Source: Oceanobacillus halophilus (GTDB lineage: Bacteria; Bacillota; Bacilli; Bacillales; Amphibacillaceae). Taken from it: 64,000 bases of DNA. Positions 8,792 through 17,265 of the stretch are shown one piece after another. Below the pieces are notes generated by a model, which saw only the letters and a list, made by a program, of their open reading frames with translations, made no database searches and was not told where the DNA came from. A program made the translations under genes and the position numbers. Where the stretch lies: contig NZ_RBZP01000007.1 of assembly GCF_003628505.1 (NCBI RefSeq), positions 62,001-126,000 of the forward strand. The letters are read 5' to 3'. Each line of letters starts with the position of its first letter. Within the stretch, counting starts at the first letter, position 1.

Positions 8792-9130
8792 ATGAGAAAT
8801 TTCGAGGAATTAAACAGCATAGAAACAGTCAATCAGTTCATCCAAGACAATGAATTAGCCTTTTTGTATATCTCCAGACCAAACTGCAGTGTTTGTCATG
8901 GACTCCTTCCACAAGTTCAGGACCTGATGGACAAATACCCAAAAATCAAGCTTGGTCATATTAATACAGAAGCCGTGGAAGAAGTAGCTGGACGCTTTGA
9001 TATTTTCACCGTTCCTGTCTTACTTTTCTTCGTTGACGGTAGAGAGTATGTGCGTGAAGCACGAATTGTTCATATGGATTTGTTTGAAGAAAAAATGGAC
9101 AAAATATATGAAAATATAGCTAGCGATTAA
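8792..9130 (+). CDS. Thioredoxin-family protein
   Basis: A 112-residue cytoplasmic thioredoxin-fold protein without signal peptide. The active-site disulfide is C32-S-V-C35 in RPNCSVCHG, and the cis-proline is in FTVPVLLFF. The CSVC motif differs from the CGPC of classical thioredoxin. The role is therefore thiol-disulfide exchange with unknown partners. GAGGTG lies 8 nt before the ATG. It converges on the Ytr-type permease gene, and the two 3' ends share one hairpin. A specific name such as YdbP or YtpP cannot be fixed from the sequence. Confidence 0.8.
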   Translation: MRNFEELNSIETVNQFIQDNELAFLYISRPNCSVCHGLLPQVQDLMDKYPKIKLGHINTEAVEEVAGRFDIFTVPVLLFFVDGREYVREARIVHMDLFEEKMDKIYENIASD

Positions 9131-9150
9131 TCGCCAGCCATATTTTTTTA
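9113..9150. terminator. Shared bidirectional terminator
   Basis: The arms ATATAGCTAGCGATT and AATCGCCAGCCATAT (two mismatches) end in a run of seven T on the plus strand and A-rich sequence on the other. It overlaps the 3' ends of both convergent genes. Confidence 0.7.
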
Positions 9151-10476
9151 TATTTCTCTTCGCATTGCCTTTAACACATCTATTTCTGTTGCTTTTTTTG
9201 CCGGACGCAAGCCAGATAGGATGGTTACAAGTAAACAAATTCCAACCGATATAAGAATGAGACTAACTGGGATCGATGAAAATTGCAGCCCTTCTGGTAA
9301 TGATTCGTCAAAAGCTGTTTCCAATATGAGCGGAAGACCTATATTCACAAGAGCACTTGTTGCATAGGCAACTGCTACTCCAATCAGTGCCCCAATAATC
9401 CCTATATAACTGCTTTCCAATAAGAAAATTTGTTTAATGGTTTTAGGATTGGCTCCTATAGCTTTCATGATCCCAATATCCGGTGCCCTTTCTGTCACTG
9501 CCATGGTCATTGTATTATAAATTCCAATGGAAGCAATGATAATAGCGATAGTTCCTACTAAAATTAATCCGGCTTTACCAATTGCGAAAAACATATTGAT
9601 TTGTTTCATCTCATTTACAACCGAATATGTCATATAATTTTCTTCATCGAGCTTGTCTGCTATCCCTTGTACAGCTTCCAAATTGTCTGCGTAAACTTTT
9701 ACTTCATCAAATGTCTCTATGGAGGTCGAATCCAGTTCTTTAGGGTCTACCCCTAGTTCTCCTCCTGGTGTACCAGTAAACTTCTCCACCTCAGAAAACA
9801 CCTTATCAGATATATACACATTCTTATCCTGCATCCATTCTCTAGTTGGAGCTTCTAGAACACCAACTATCTTTAGGGGAATTGAGTCCTTTTCATCATC
9901 ATTATTTATAACTGTCATCTCTAAGACCTCATCTACTAAATTTCCTTGGTAGATATATCCTTCTTTGATTTCTCCAGTTTCCTCATCATAGATATTTTCA
10001 TCGGTAACTTCGGCGAGGTTTTTAATAAAATGACTACCAACCACTACTTCTCCCCTGTTTTCTGGTAGCCTGCCTTCTCTTAATGTCAATCCAGAGGCAA
10101 CCTCAGATGGAAAGTGAGCAGCTACTGCCGCGGTCTCTGCTTCATAATCATCCATCGCAAATAAAGGCATTTGTCGAAGCTGATTTCTTCTTGTTACTGC
10201 TTTTACCTGTTCAATGGATTCCAGATATTCAATGTTCTCCAAAGTTAAACTTTGAAAATTACCTTTTTCATCCTCTTGACCATAAATATCTATTTGCGTA
10301 ATGATTTGCTGTTCCAATGTATCCTCTACAATTGATTCCTGCAGACCGTAAGCAATAGAAGCAAGTACAATCAGAAACGCGCATCCCATTGCTGTTGCCA
10401 ATATCGTCATAAATGTTCGAATCTTGTTCTTTTTAATATTTTGTCTAATAAACCTTAGCTGGTCCCTAAATTTCAT
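9148..10476 (-). CDS. ytrF: ABC transporter permease, FtsX/MacB type (YtrF-like)
   Basis: A 442-residue permease with an N-terminal membrane segment (about residues 20-45, after RQNIKKNKIRTFMTI), a large extracytoplasmic domain (about 50-290) and three C-terminal membrane helices. The FtsX-domain signature RAPDIGIMKAIGANPKTIKQIFLLES lies between the second and third. This layout is typical of permeases that act on envelope substrates or peptides rather than classical importers. The ATG overlaps the stop of the ATPase gene (ATGA). It is the last gene of a six-gene operon resembling ytrABCDEF of B. subtilis. The symbol is by context and family, not proven orthology. Confidence 0.8.
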   Translation of the reverse strand: MKFRDQLRFIRQNIKKNKIRTFMTILATAMGCAFLIVLASIAYGLQESIVEDTLEQQIITQIDIYGQEDEKGNFQSLTLENIEYLESIEQVKAVTRRNQLRQMPLFAMDDYEAETAAVAAHFPSEVASGLTLREGRLPENRGEVVVGSHFIKNLAEVTDENIYDEETGEIKEGYIYQGNLVDEVLEMTVINNDDEKDSIPLKIVGVLEAPTREWMQDKNVYISDKVFSEVEKFTGTPGGELGVDPKELDSTSIETFDEVKVYADNLEAVQGIADKLDEENYMTYSVVNEMKQINMFFAIGKAGLILVGTIAIIIASIGIYNTMTMAVTERAPDIGIMKAIGANPKTIKQIFLLESSYIGIIGALIGVAVAYATSALVNIGLPLILETAFDESLPEGLQFSSIPVSLILISVGICLLVTILSGLRPAKKATEIDVLKAMRREI

Positions 10477-11180
10477 TGGCTTACACCACTTTCTACAAGC
10501 CTACCATCACGTATGGCAATGGTACGATGTCCAGTTCTTGCTACTACTTCATCATGAGTAATAATCAAGAAAGTAATTCCTAAATCCTCGTTTAGTTGTT
10601 GGATAAATTCCAGTAAACTCGCTTCCGTTTCACTATCCAAACTTCCTGTTGGTTCATCAGCTAAAATTAGAGGTGGCTCAAGTATTAATGCCCTTGCAAT
10701 ACTAATCCTTTGCTGCTGTCCACCAGACAATTCACTAGGATAATAATCCCCAAACTCTTTCAGTCCTACCTTTTCTAACATATCTAAGGTCATTTGCTTT
10801 CTCTTATTTTCATTTTCTCCTTTCAAAATCAGTGGTAGCTCAATATTTTGAAAGGCAGTCATCGAAGGAATCAACTGGAAGTTTTGAAAGATAAACCCCA
10901 TATGTTTTAAACGAAAATTAGCAAACTGTTTTTCTGTAAAGGTACTTACTTCCGACCCGTTGATCCAAATTTCACCCCTCGTTGGATGTATAAAACCACT
11001 AATCAAATTAAGCAATGTAGACTTCCCTGATCCACTCTTCCCAACAAGTGTAACTACTTCTCCTTTCTTTACCTGAAAGGAAATATCTTTTAAAACACTT
11101 ATGCGCGTTTGTTGCTTCTTCTTTCCCAAAATAAATTCATGATGAAGCTGTTTAATATCCAACATTATTTCTTTATTCAT
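10473..11180 (-). CDS. ytrE: ABC transporter ATP-binding protein (YtrE-like)
   Basis: This LolD/MacB-type ATPase pairs with the downstream FtsX-like permease. Walker A is GKSGSGKST, the signature is LSGGQQQR, Walker B is LILADEPTG and the switch histidine is in LIITHD. The ATG at 11180 is preferred over the TTG at 11186 because GGTGATTG stands about 8 nt upstream. Its start overlaps the 3' end of the upstream gene, so translation is likely coupled. The insertion KKKQQTR after the first beta strand is slightly longer than usual. Confidence 0.85.
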   Translation of the reverse strand: MNKEIMLDIKQLHHEFILGKKKQQTRISVLKDISFQVKKGEVVTLVGKSGSGKSTLLNLISGFIHPTRGEIWINGSEVSTFTEKQFANFRLKHMGFIFQNFQLIPSMTAFQNIELPLILKGENENKRKQMTLDMLEKVGLKEFGDYYPSELSGGQQQRISIARALILEPPLILADEPTGSLDSETEASLLEFIQQLNEDLGITFLIITHDEVVARTGHRTIAIRDGRLVESGVSQ

Positions 11181-12363
11181 TTTCAATCACCATATCATAT
11201 AGGTTTAGATAATAATCCCCTTGCTCATCTTTCGGATTTGCAAATTCTATTTTCCCTTCATAAACTAATTCTTCCATTTCAAGATTCAAGGCATAAATAT
11301 TCGTTTGTTTATCGTTGAAGTTAGCCATGTAGAGCATATCATTTTTAATTTCTACCAGATTTGCTGGATGTACTTCTTCTGTTGTTTGTAATTCTATTAA
11401 GATCCATTCATCATTTCTGATATTGTAGGCTTTGATTTGCAGATTATTTGCTTCGGTATCAAAAAAATAAATAGAATCTTTATATACTTTACTGAATGTT
11501 GGATCAGCACCCACTTCTTCGGATAGGTCTAACTCAATTGTTTCGTTCGTCTCATAATGATATGCAACATATTCTGTCCTATCACGAACGGAGGAACCGT
11601 ATTGCTCCCCTTTCATATATCCTAGTTGGAAAACAAAGTAATTCTCCTGTCCAATATGACTGTGACTATTTATCTCACTTATATGAATCCATTCTGCAGG
11701 GGATCCACTGTCACTAGTTAGTATTACCTCATCACTATTTATTTTTTGATTCGTTAAATCTATTTGATATACATGAATTTCTTCTGAGTCTGATTCACTG
11801 GGACTTCCTCGTTTAATATTACGACTAATTACAATTAATTTATCATGAGAAACTTGAACATCTTGAATATTTATAAAGCTATATTCTTTTGCATTCGGCA
11901 AAGTAACTTGAAAAGCAGTTCTCTCCTTTGTTCTTTTATCTAATAATTCAACATCAAATGAATCATCTGGTTCATCCAAACTATAGGGACCTACAAAAGC
12001 TAATAGTTCATTATTTTCAAAAAGGGTTGTACTGCTTTCTCCTTTACCGCGCATAAAGCTGCGATAGTCACTTTGCAGCCTTTCAATTAACGTACTCCTA
12101 TAAAAAAGCTGATCCAAATAGGACCGTTCCTCTCGATAGACAGTTCCTTCTGAGGTGAGATTAAAATGTTCTGAAAGCCCTTCCTCATTCACACCGTACT
12201 CTCCAGTAACCATTAAAGACTCTATTTCTGCTTCATCCCCATTTATTGTTTTGAAAACAAATTCAGGATACTCGCTTTTTGCTAATGCATTTTGTACATA
12301 ATACGTTCCAAAACTAAACACAATAATGGCTGTAATAACGATTAATTTCCAATATCTTAACAT
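11173..12363 (-). CDS. Membrane-anchored extracytoplasmic protein of the Ytr-type operon
   Basis: 396 residues with an uncleaved-looking N-terminal membrane segment (about residues 8-25, IVITAIIVFSFGTYYV). The long hydrophilic remainder is rich in beta-strand patterns such as DKLIVISRN, DSIYFFDTE and NDMLYMANF, which recur like blades of a propeller. No catalytic motif is recognised. AAGGAGGG sits 7 nt before the ATG. It lies between the permease and the YtrE-like ATPase genes, so it may be an accessory extracellular subunit of the transporter. B. subtilis has a second permease-type gene at this point instead. Confidence 0.7.
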   Translation of the reverse strand: MLRYWKLIVITAIIVFSFGTYYVQNALAKSEYPEFVFKTINGDEAEIESLMVTGEYGVNEEGLSEHFNLTSEGTVYREERSYLDQLFYRSTLIERLQSDYRSFMRGKGESSTTLFENNELLAFVGPYSLDEPDDSFDVELLDKRTKERTAFQVTLPNAKEYSFINIQDVQVSHDKLIVISRNIKRGSPSESDSEEIHVYQIDLTNQKINSDEVILTSDSGSPAEWIHISEINSHSHIGQENYFVFQLGYMKGEQYGSSVRDRTEYVAYHYETNETIELDLSEEVGADPTFSKVYKDSIYFFDTEANNLQIKAYNIRNDEWILIELQTTEEVHPANLVEIKNDMLYMANFNDKQTNIYALNLEMEELVYEGKIEFANPKDEQGDYYLNLYDMVIENE

Positions 12364-12376
12364 TTTTCTTCCCTCC

Positions 12377-13216
12377 TTAAACAGTAACTTTCCGGTTTAA
12401 TAGGTAGTTACTAATCCATAGCGATAATCCAATTACCAATAGCCCTAAGATAATTTCTAAAATAAAGATTTCTATCGGGTATAAATATCCTGTTTCAAAA
12501 AATACTTCAATCATTATAGGAAACAAAAACAAAACCTGTGCTGCTATATAGTAAATGACACCATATACAATCCCTCTTAATCGAAAACTTCTCTCAAATA
12601 AGATTGCTGTAAATAAGATGAAAACATGCATAAATCCAATCCCATAATTGATGAGAAACTGAATAAAACTATTAGGGATAATTAATCCCAGATACCCGTA
12701 TCCAAATTGTCCTACAAGCTCTGATACTGACATATCTATTCGTAAGTCTAATGGGACAATCCATTGCAATATGGTGGATTCAATTGGAAGAAGGATTAAC
12801 TGAATGCCTACTAATCCAAGAACCATTAAGAAAATTGCACTTGCTTTAGCCAAGAGCACATTTAATCTTGCAGTTGGCAGCATTAACAATCGATAAACGA
12901 AGGTATTTTTCCCGAACCAGTCTCGGTACCAAATGAAGAAACAATAAAAGATTAATGCTGCCACACTTAACCCAATTGGAATCATAAAGTATCCAGTTTC
13001 CAAAACACGATGTAAACCGAATTTTCCATTTTGTCCTACAAACTCCATTAAGGGCACCGAATACTCATACATCGCTTCAGTTGCTTTATCCAAGTACTGT
13101 CTCGACTCAAGAATTACCCCAACTATTTGCAAGACAATAGTCATTCCAATTAAAACGAAATAGATTTTAATAAATCGTTTTAATTCAAAATCAACTAATT
13201 TCACATAGTTCTTCAT
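12377..13216 (-). CDS. ABC transporter membrane subunit (YtrC/YtrD-like)
   Basis: A 279-residue protein with about six hydrophobic helices (near residues 15-32, 80-100, 120-145, 175-195, 205-225 and 245-270). The first extracellular loop carries EYSVPLMEFVGQNGKFG. It has the general look of ABC-2-type subunits encoded next to GntR-regulated ATPases. Its ATG overlaps the stop of the upstream ATPase gene as ATGA, and the two should form one transporter. Only one such permease is encoded here, compared with the YtrC/YtrD pair of B. subtilis. Confidence 0.75.
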   Translation of the reverse strand: MKNYVKLVDFELKRFIKIYFVLIGMTIVLQIVGVILESRQYLDKATEAMYEYSVPLMEFVGQNGKFGLHRVLETGYFMIPIGLSVAALIFYCFFIWYRDWFGKNTFVYRLLMLPTARLNVLLAKASAIFLMVLGLVGIQLILLPIESTILQWIVPLDLRIDMSVSELVGQFGYGYLGLIIPNSFIQFLINYGIGFMHVFILFTAILFERSFRLRGIVYGVIYYIAAQVLFLFPIMIEVFFETGYLYPIEIFILEIILGLLVIGLSLWISNYLLNRKVTV

Positions 13217-13902
13217 TGCTTGTAAACCTCCCTCATTACATCCACAACAGACTTCCCTTCATTTTCTCGGACTTCTTCTGTATGGAATTCTTTCCGTACT
13301 ACTCCTTCATCGAGCAGGACAACTTTATCGATTAAATGTTCAATATCATTGATCTCATGCGTTGTAATAATCACACCACGGTCTTCTACTAAGTGACTTG
13401 TAAACACCTCAGCTATTTGCTCCCTGCTAAAAATATCAATTCCAGTAAAGGGTTCATCCATTAATAGATAATCCACATCTAATGCAAGGCCAAGTAATAA
13501 ATTTACTTTTGCTGTATTTCCCTTGGAAAGACTGGATATCTTTTCTTCTTCTTTTAATCTAAAAAATGTTAATAATTCATTTGCTCGTTCTGAATTCCAG
13601 CTTTCATAAAAATCCTTCATAAATTGTAATGCTTCTCCAATAGTCATTTGCGGCAACATGGTAATAGCATCAGGAATAAAAGTTATCTTTTCAAAAGTTT
13701 TTTTACTCAATTTCTCTCCATCAATTAAAATTTCACCACTTTTAATTGGGGTAAGATTCATGATTGCATTCATTATGGTTGTTTTCCCAACTCCATTAAT
13801 ACCAATTAAGCAGGTAATTTCCCCTTTATTGGCCGTAAAGGAAACTCCTTTAAGTACTTTCTTGCGCCCAAAATTCTTAGAAATATCTTTTACTTCAATC
13901 AT
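13213..13902 (-). CDS. ytrB: ABC transporter ATP-binding protein (YtrB-like)
   Basis: This ATPase of 229 residues has Walker A GINGVGKTT, a degenerate signature LSKGNTAKV, Walker B YLLMDEPFTG and the switch histidine in IITTHE. The weak LSKGN signature is typical of GntR-linked ABC-2 ATPases. The ATG at 13902 follows GGAGGGATAAAA; an earlier in-frame ATG at 13929 would sit inside the regulator gene with no ribosome site. It overlaps the regulator gene by 8 bp, so repressor and ATPase are made together. Confidence 0.85.
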   Translation of the reverse strand: MIEVKDISKNFGRKKVLKGVSFTANKGEITCLIGINGVGKTTIMNAIMNLTPIKSGEILIDGEKLSKKTFEKITFIPDAITMLPQMTIGEALQFMKDFYESWNSERANELLTFFRLKEEEKISSLSKGNTAKVNLLLGLALDVDYLLMDEPFTGIDIFSREQIAEVFTSHLVEDRGVIITTHEINDIEHLIDKVVLLDEGVVRKEFHTEEVRENEGKSVVDVMREVYKQ

Positions 13903-14287
13903 TTTTATCCCTCCGTTCAAAGACGTCATCGTTATATTTTTCCTTAAGTATCCCCACTACTTCTTCAATAGGCACTTTAATTGGTCGAATTGCTGAAACA
14001 AAATCTTCTACAGCTTCTAAAATTAACTCTTCTCGTACAGAACTAATTATGTTTTCATCTCTCGTTATTTTGCTCGGACTATTTCCCTGGGTAAAAATCA
14101 AGCCGGCTTCCTCCATTTCCTTATACGCACGTTGCGCTGTATTTGGATTAATTTTTAATTGATTAGCTAATTCTCTCCGTGAAGGTATCTCCTGTCCAGG
14201 TTCTAGGTTCCCGGTAGCAATTTGTTCTTTAAAGTGTCGAACGACCTGTACATAAACAGGATCCCTCTTATTAAATGTCACTTTCAT
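13895..14287 (-). CDS. ytrA: GntR-family repressor (YtrA subfamily)
   Basis: 130 residues: an N-terminal winged helix (PVYVQVVRHFKEQIATGNL, IPSRRELANQLKINPNTAQR, YKEMEEAGLI) with a short all-alpha tail instead of a large effector domain. That is the YtrA subfamily layout. It heads the operon and is expected to repress it. Three copies of the inverted repeat TGTATTA-N6-TAATACA lie upstream, one across the -10 element, matching how YtrA-type repressors act. In B. subtilis the ytr operon responds to certain peptide antibiotics; whether that holds here is inference. Confidence 0.88.
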   Translation of the reverse strand: MKVTFNKRDPVYVQVVRHFKEQIATGNLEPGQEIPSRRELANQLKINPNTAQRAYKEMEEAGLIFTQGNSPSKITRDENIISSVREELILEAVEDFVSAIRPIKVPIEEVVGILKEKYNDDVFERRDKND

Positions 14288-14323
14288 AGCAACAGCTCCT
14301 ATATCTTTCTAGTGGCGTTTCCA

Positions 14324-14345
14324 GTGTATTAATCAGTTAATACAC
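14324..14345. promoter_or_regulatory. Operator 1 of the Ytr-type operon
   Basis: A perfect inverted repeat GTGTATTA-ATCAGT-TAATACAC, 8-bp arms with a 6-bp spacer. It sits in the leader of the regulator transcript, about 40 bp before the start codon. Confidence 0.75.
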
Positions 14346-14382
14346 ATTCAACATAAAAAATGTACGAATGGTATACCTAAGC

Positions 14383-14403
14383 TGTATCAACTGGATAATA
14401 CAC
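14383..14403. promoter_or_regulatory. Operator 2 of the Ytr-type operon (one mismatch)
   Basis: TGTATCA-ACTGGA-TAATACA keeps the 6-bp spacer and differs from the perfect repeat at one arm position. Its left arm starts 58 bp from that of operator 1. Confidence 0.6.
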
Positions 14404-14449
14404 CTTGTGCATAAAAAAATGCGTATGAATCACTTAGTACACTCTGTGA

Positions 14450-14482
14450 TGTATTATATGTTTAATACACCGGTATTGTCAA
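14450..14482 (-). promoter_or_regulatory. Promoter of the Ytr-type operon with operator 3 over the -10
   Basis: On the minus strand TTGACA (14477-14482) and TATAAT (14453-14458) are separated by 18 bp, an almost consensus promoter. Operator 3, TGTATTA-TATGTT-TAATACA (14450-14469), covers the -10 and part of the spacer, so repressor binding would block polymerase directly. Confidence 0.8.
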
Positions 14483-14515
14483 GATTATATTTTCAATAAG
14501 CAATCGACAAAATGA

Positions 14516-14545
14516 CAAAATATATTTCCTCGGAAATATATTTTG
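14516..14545. promoter_or_regulatory. Perfect 14-bp-arm palindrome between ytrA and the exonuclease gene
   Basis: Arms CAAAATATATTTCC and GGAAATATATTTTG are separated by TC only. It is neither followed by a T run nor close to a 3' end. It lies between two divergent promoters and is more like a protein-binding site than a terminator; the protein is unknown. Confidence 0.5.
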
Positions 14546-14685
14546 ACAATAAAGGACATAAATCACTATTATTCACGCAAGGTTTCTACACTAATTACCA
14601 TCTAATGGATAAACCTGTGAAATATATGTCATTCGATTAATATGATAGAATAATACTATTATCAATAAAGGGAGAAATACTATCT

Positions 14686-15456
14686 ATGAAACTCGTATCG
14701 TGGAATGTAAACGGACTTCGTGCATGTGTCCGTAAAGGATTTTTAGACTATTTTAATGATGTTAATGCAGATATTTTCTGTGTACAAGAAACCAAACTGC
14801 AAGAAGGTCAAATAAATTTGGACTTAGAAGGATATCATCAATATTGGAACTATGCCGAAAGAAAAGGTTATTCAGGTACTGCCGTATTTACGAAGAAAAA
14901 GCCATTATCTGTTTCCTATGGCGTTGGAGATGATGAGTCACAGGATGAAGGACGAATCATTACTTTAGAATATGAAACGTTTTATTTAGTTAACGTCTAT
15001 ACACCAAATTCGAAACGAGATTTAACCAGATTGGATTATCGTTTGGAATGGGAAGATAAACTGTATGAATATCTAAAAGAACTGGACAAGAAAAAGCCTG
15101 TTATATACTGCGGGGATTTAAATGTCGCACATCAGGAAATTGATTTAAAAAACGACAAAACCAATCACGGTAATTCTGGGTTTACTACAGAAGAACGCGG
15201 AAAAATGACGCGTCTATTAGATTCTGGATTTATTGACAGCCTCCGTTTCTTTTATCCTGAAAAAGACGATATTTATACATGGTGGAGTTATATGAAAACA
15301 ATTCGTGAACGAAATGTTGGTTGGCGGATAGATTATTTCATTGTATCTGAAAGAATAAAAGAATCATTGGCTGACTCTCAAGTTCATTCTGAAATTATGG
15401 GCAGTGACCATTGCCCAATAATGCTGGAACTCCACCTGCCTAATAGAGAGGTTTAA
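14686..15456 (+). CDS. exoA: Exodeoxyribonuclease III / AP endonuclease
   Basis: 256 residues of the endonuclease-exonuclease-phosphatase fold, acting at abasic sites and 3' blocked ends in DNA repair. Conserved elements are SWNVNGLRA (N7), CVQETKLQ (E34), YTPNSKRDL, YCGDLNVAH (D and N of the GDLN motif), and the terminal SDHCPIMLEL with the catalytic His. AAAGGGAG stands near the ATG. It is divergent from the ytr operon and followed by the VOC gene 43 bp later. Confidence 0.93.
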   Translation: MKLVSWNVNGLRACVRKGFLDYFNDVNADIFCVQETKLQEGQINLDLEGYHQYWNYAERKGYSGTAVFTKKKPLSVSYGVGDDESQDEGRIITLEYETFYLVNVYTPNSKRDLTRLDYRLEWEDKLYEYLKELDKKKPVIYCGDLNVAHQEIDLKNDKTNHGNSGFTTEERGKMTRLLDSGFIDSLRFFYPEKDDIYTWWSYMKTIRERNVGWRIDYFIVSERIKESLADSQVHSEIMGSDHCPIMLELHLPNREV

Positions 15457-15499
15457 TATTGCTGAAAACATTCATACTGGATTCTAGGAGGTTATTACT

Positions 15500-15898
15500 T
15501 TGAGAAAACTAGTACCACATATTCGAATCGAAAATTGTAAAGAGGCCATCAAATACTACCAGAGTATCTTCGGTGGCGAGATTAAAAATACCCAATTAGC
15601 AGATGGAATAGAGATGTTCAAAGGCCAGGAAGGAAAATATATTCATGCAGAATTGCATATAAATGAACAGTGTATTATCTACTTCGCTGATACATTAGAT
15701 CAGCAGTTCACCATTGGCAATAACATTCTATTTGGTCCTGATCTCGATAGCGAGGAAGAAATTAAAAGGGTGTATCATTCTCTTTCTGAAAACGGAGAAA
15801 TTCAAATGGAACTTCAAGATACGTTCTGGGGAGCCAAGCATGCTATTGTGAAAGATAAGAATGGAATTGCTTGGGAATTGAATTATACGAAGGAATAA
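15500..15898 (+). CDS. VOC (glyoxalase/PhnB-like) superfamily protein
   Basis: 132 residues with two beta-alpha-beta-beta-beta halves: PHIRIENCKEAIKYYQSIFG, then HAELHINEQCIIYFAD, and the C-terminal half ending DTFWGAKHAIVKDKNGIAWE. The DxFWG...DKNGxxWE pattern is characteristic of PhnB-like proteins. Substrate and metal use are unknown. Translation starts at TTG 15500, supported by AGGAGG 8 nt upstream, with no nearby ATG. Confidence 0.8.
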   Translation: MRKLVPHIRIENCKEAIKYYQSIFGGEIKNTQLADGIEMFKGQEGKYIHAELHINEQCIIYFADTLDQQFTIGNNILFGPDLDSEEEIKRVYHSLSENGEIQMELQDTFWGAKHAIVKDKNGIAWELNYTKE

Positions 15899-15974
15899 TA
15901 GTTCAGTATGAGAATATATTTATAATAAAGTCATCATATCTATAGTCATCATAAAAATAAGCTAAAATACTAGG

Positions 15975-16007
15975 AAGCACTCATAGTTCATCCAACCATG
16001 AGTGCTT
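15975..16007. terminator. Bidirectional terminator between VOC and MBL genes
   Basis: Ten-base perfect arms AAGCACTCAT and ATGAGTGCTT with a 13-nt loop, followed by a C/T-rich tail on the plus strand. It separates the convergent VOC and metallo-hydrolase genes. Confidence 0.7.
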
Positions 16008-16016
16008 CTCTTCTTA

Positions 16017-16970
16017 TCACTGTTTTAATTTCTGAAAATAATCCACTATCCCCAACGAACAAACTTGCATGTCTAAGTTTATGATAATAAATACTTCATG
16101 TTCATCAGGTATTCCTTGTTTTCTCAAGGTTCTTTTTACTCTATCCAATAATCTACCAGCAAGTACATCATAGCCTTTCCGCTCAGCCATGACTTGTTCT
16201 CCCTCTTCCACAAATATATCAAGCCAATTTAATACTTGATCTAATGCATCATCCACTCCCTCAGTCACACCAAAATGACCGTAATAAATACGATCCAGAT
16301 TCATTTCTTTGATCCTTTTTATCGATTTTTCCATAGCATTTGGATCAAAATGATTTGGAGAAGTTGTTGGCAAAAAGAAATTGACACCCTCATTAATTAA
16401 TTGCTGATACCTTACACCAACTGTATCTCCAGTAAACAACCCATTACTTAATGGATCATAGATACTGAAATGATGTTTTGCATGTCCAGGTGTGTCAAAG
16501 AATTCAAGCGTACATTCTGGACCAATTCTAAGTGTATCCCCTTCTGTTTTCACAAGTAAGCGATCTTCAGGAACCGGAACAATCGGATCAAATAAATCAG
16601 AAAAACTATCCCCATAAATAGACCGAGCACCTGCTGCTAACTTTCTTGGATTTGCTAAATGCCTTTCTCCTCTAGGATGAACGACAACTTGAGCATTTGG
16701 ACATTCTTTCATTAATAGCCCTGCCCCACCAGAATGATCAAGATGTACATGTGTCACAATAATATATTTCACTTGATCCAGAGAAAAACCTAATGTTTCC
16801 AGCCCTTTTTTCACATATTTGATTGATGGACTAGGACCTGTTTCAATCAATGTTAACGCTTCCTCATTAATCACATATGTACCCGTTCTGTTTGGAACAT
16901 CCATGTCGAATCCATCAATTAAGTAAATTCGCTCATCTAATTGGATTGGATCTTTTTCTTTCATTTTCAT
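16017..16970 (-). CDS. MBL-fold metallo-hydrolase
   Basis: 317 residues of the metallo-beta-lactamase fold with the metal motif THVHLDHSGG, then HPRGERH, FDTPGHAKHH (third-site His), a GDTVG aspartate and YYGHFGVTEG near the end. The domain is followed by a helical tail (about residues 230-317). The ATG at 16970 lies 6-7 nt from GGAGGGGA, whereas the longer GTG at 16988 has no ribosome site. The substrate is not evident; glyoxalase II-like or lactonase-like chemistry is possible. Confidence 0.82.
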   Translation of the reverse strand: MKMKEKDPIQLDERIYLIDGFDMDVPNRTGTYVINEEALTLIETGPSPSIKYVKKGLETLGFSLDQVKYIIVTHVHLDHSGGAGLLMKECPNAQVVVHPRGERHLANPRKLAAGARSIYGDSFSDLFDPIVPVPEDRLLVKTEGDTLRIGPECTLEFFDTPGHAKHHFSIYDPLSNGLFTGDTVGVRYQQLINEGVNFFLPTTSPNHFDPNAMEKSIKRIKEMNLDRIYYGHFGVTEGVDDALDQVLNWLDIFVEEGEQVMAERKGYDVLAGRLLDRVKRTLRKQGIPDEHEVFIIINLDMQVCSLGIVDYFQKLKQ

Positions 16971-17061
16971 CTTCTCTCCCCTCCACACTAGCTACTTTCT
17001 CTCATAGTAGCATAAATTCCAGCCTCACAGTTAGCGAAATATGGTCTCTGTGTTCCATTTT

Positions 17062-17190
17062 GTTGATTTTTTCTGCTGTTGTAGATATCTTCTGCCATCG
17101 TTGATATCCGGCTGTTGGTCGTCGATATACCCTCTCACTAAGTTGATATATGTTTTATCTCCGTAGATATATGCGCCATCTGCGTTGATT
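17062..17190. repeat. Degenerate tandem repeat with 19-21 bp period
   Basis: The core GTNGAT recurs at 17062, 17081, 17100, 17121, 17142, 17163 and 17184, i.e. spacing 19, 19, 21, 21, 21, 21. Between cores the sequence is poorly conserved but often starts ATAT. It looks like an aged minisatellite with the same period as the array at 7.6-8.3 kb. No gene lies between the MBL gene and the TctA-like gene. Confidence 0.6.
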
Positions 17191-17204
17191 TCATCTCTCC
17201 TACA

Positions 17205-17252
17205 AAAAAACTACAAAGAAGCACTGCGCAATCTAATACGCAATGCTTTTAT
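17205..17252 (-). terminator. Terminator of the TctA-like operon
   Basis: On the minus strand AAGCATTGCG and GCGCAGTGCTT form a stem around a 9-nt loop, and a run of seven T follows 14 nt further on. The distance to the T run makes this a moderate-confidence call. Confidence 0.5.
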
Positions 17253-17265
17253 TCAAACCAACCAT

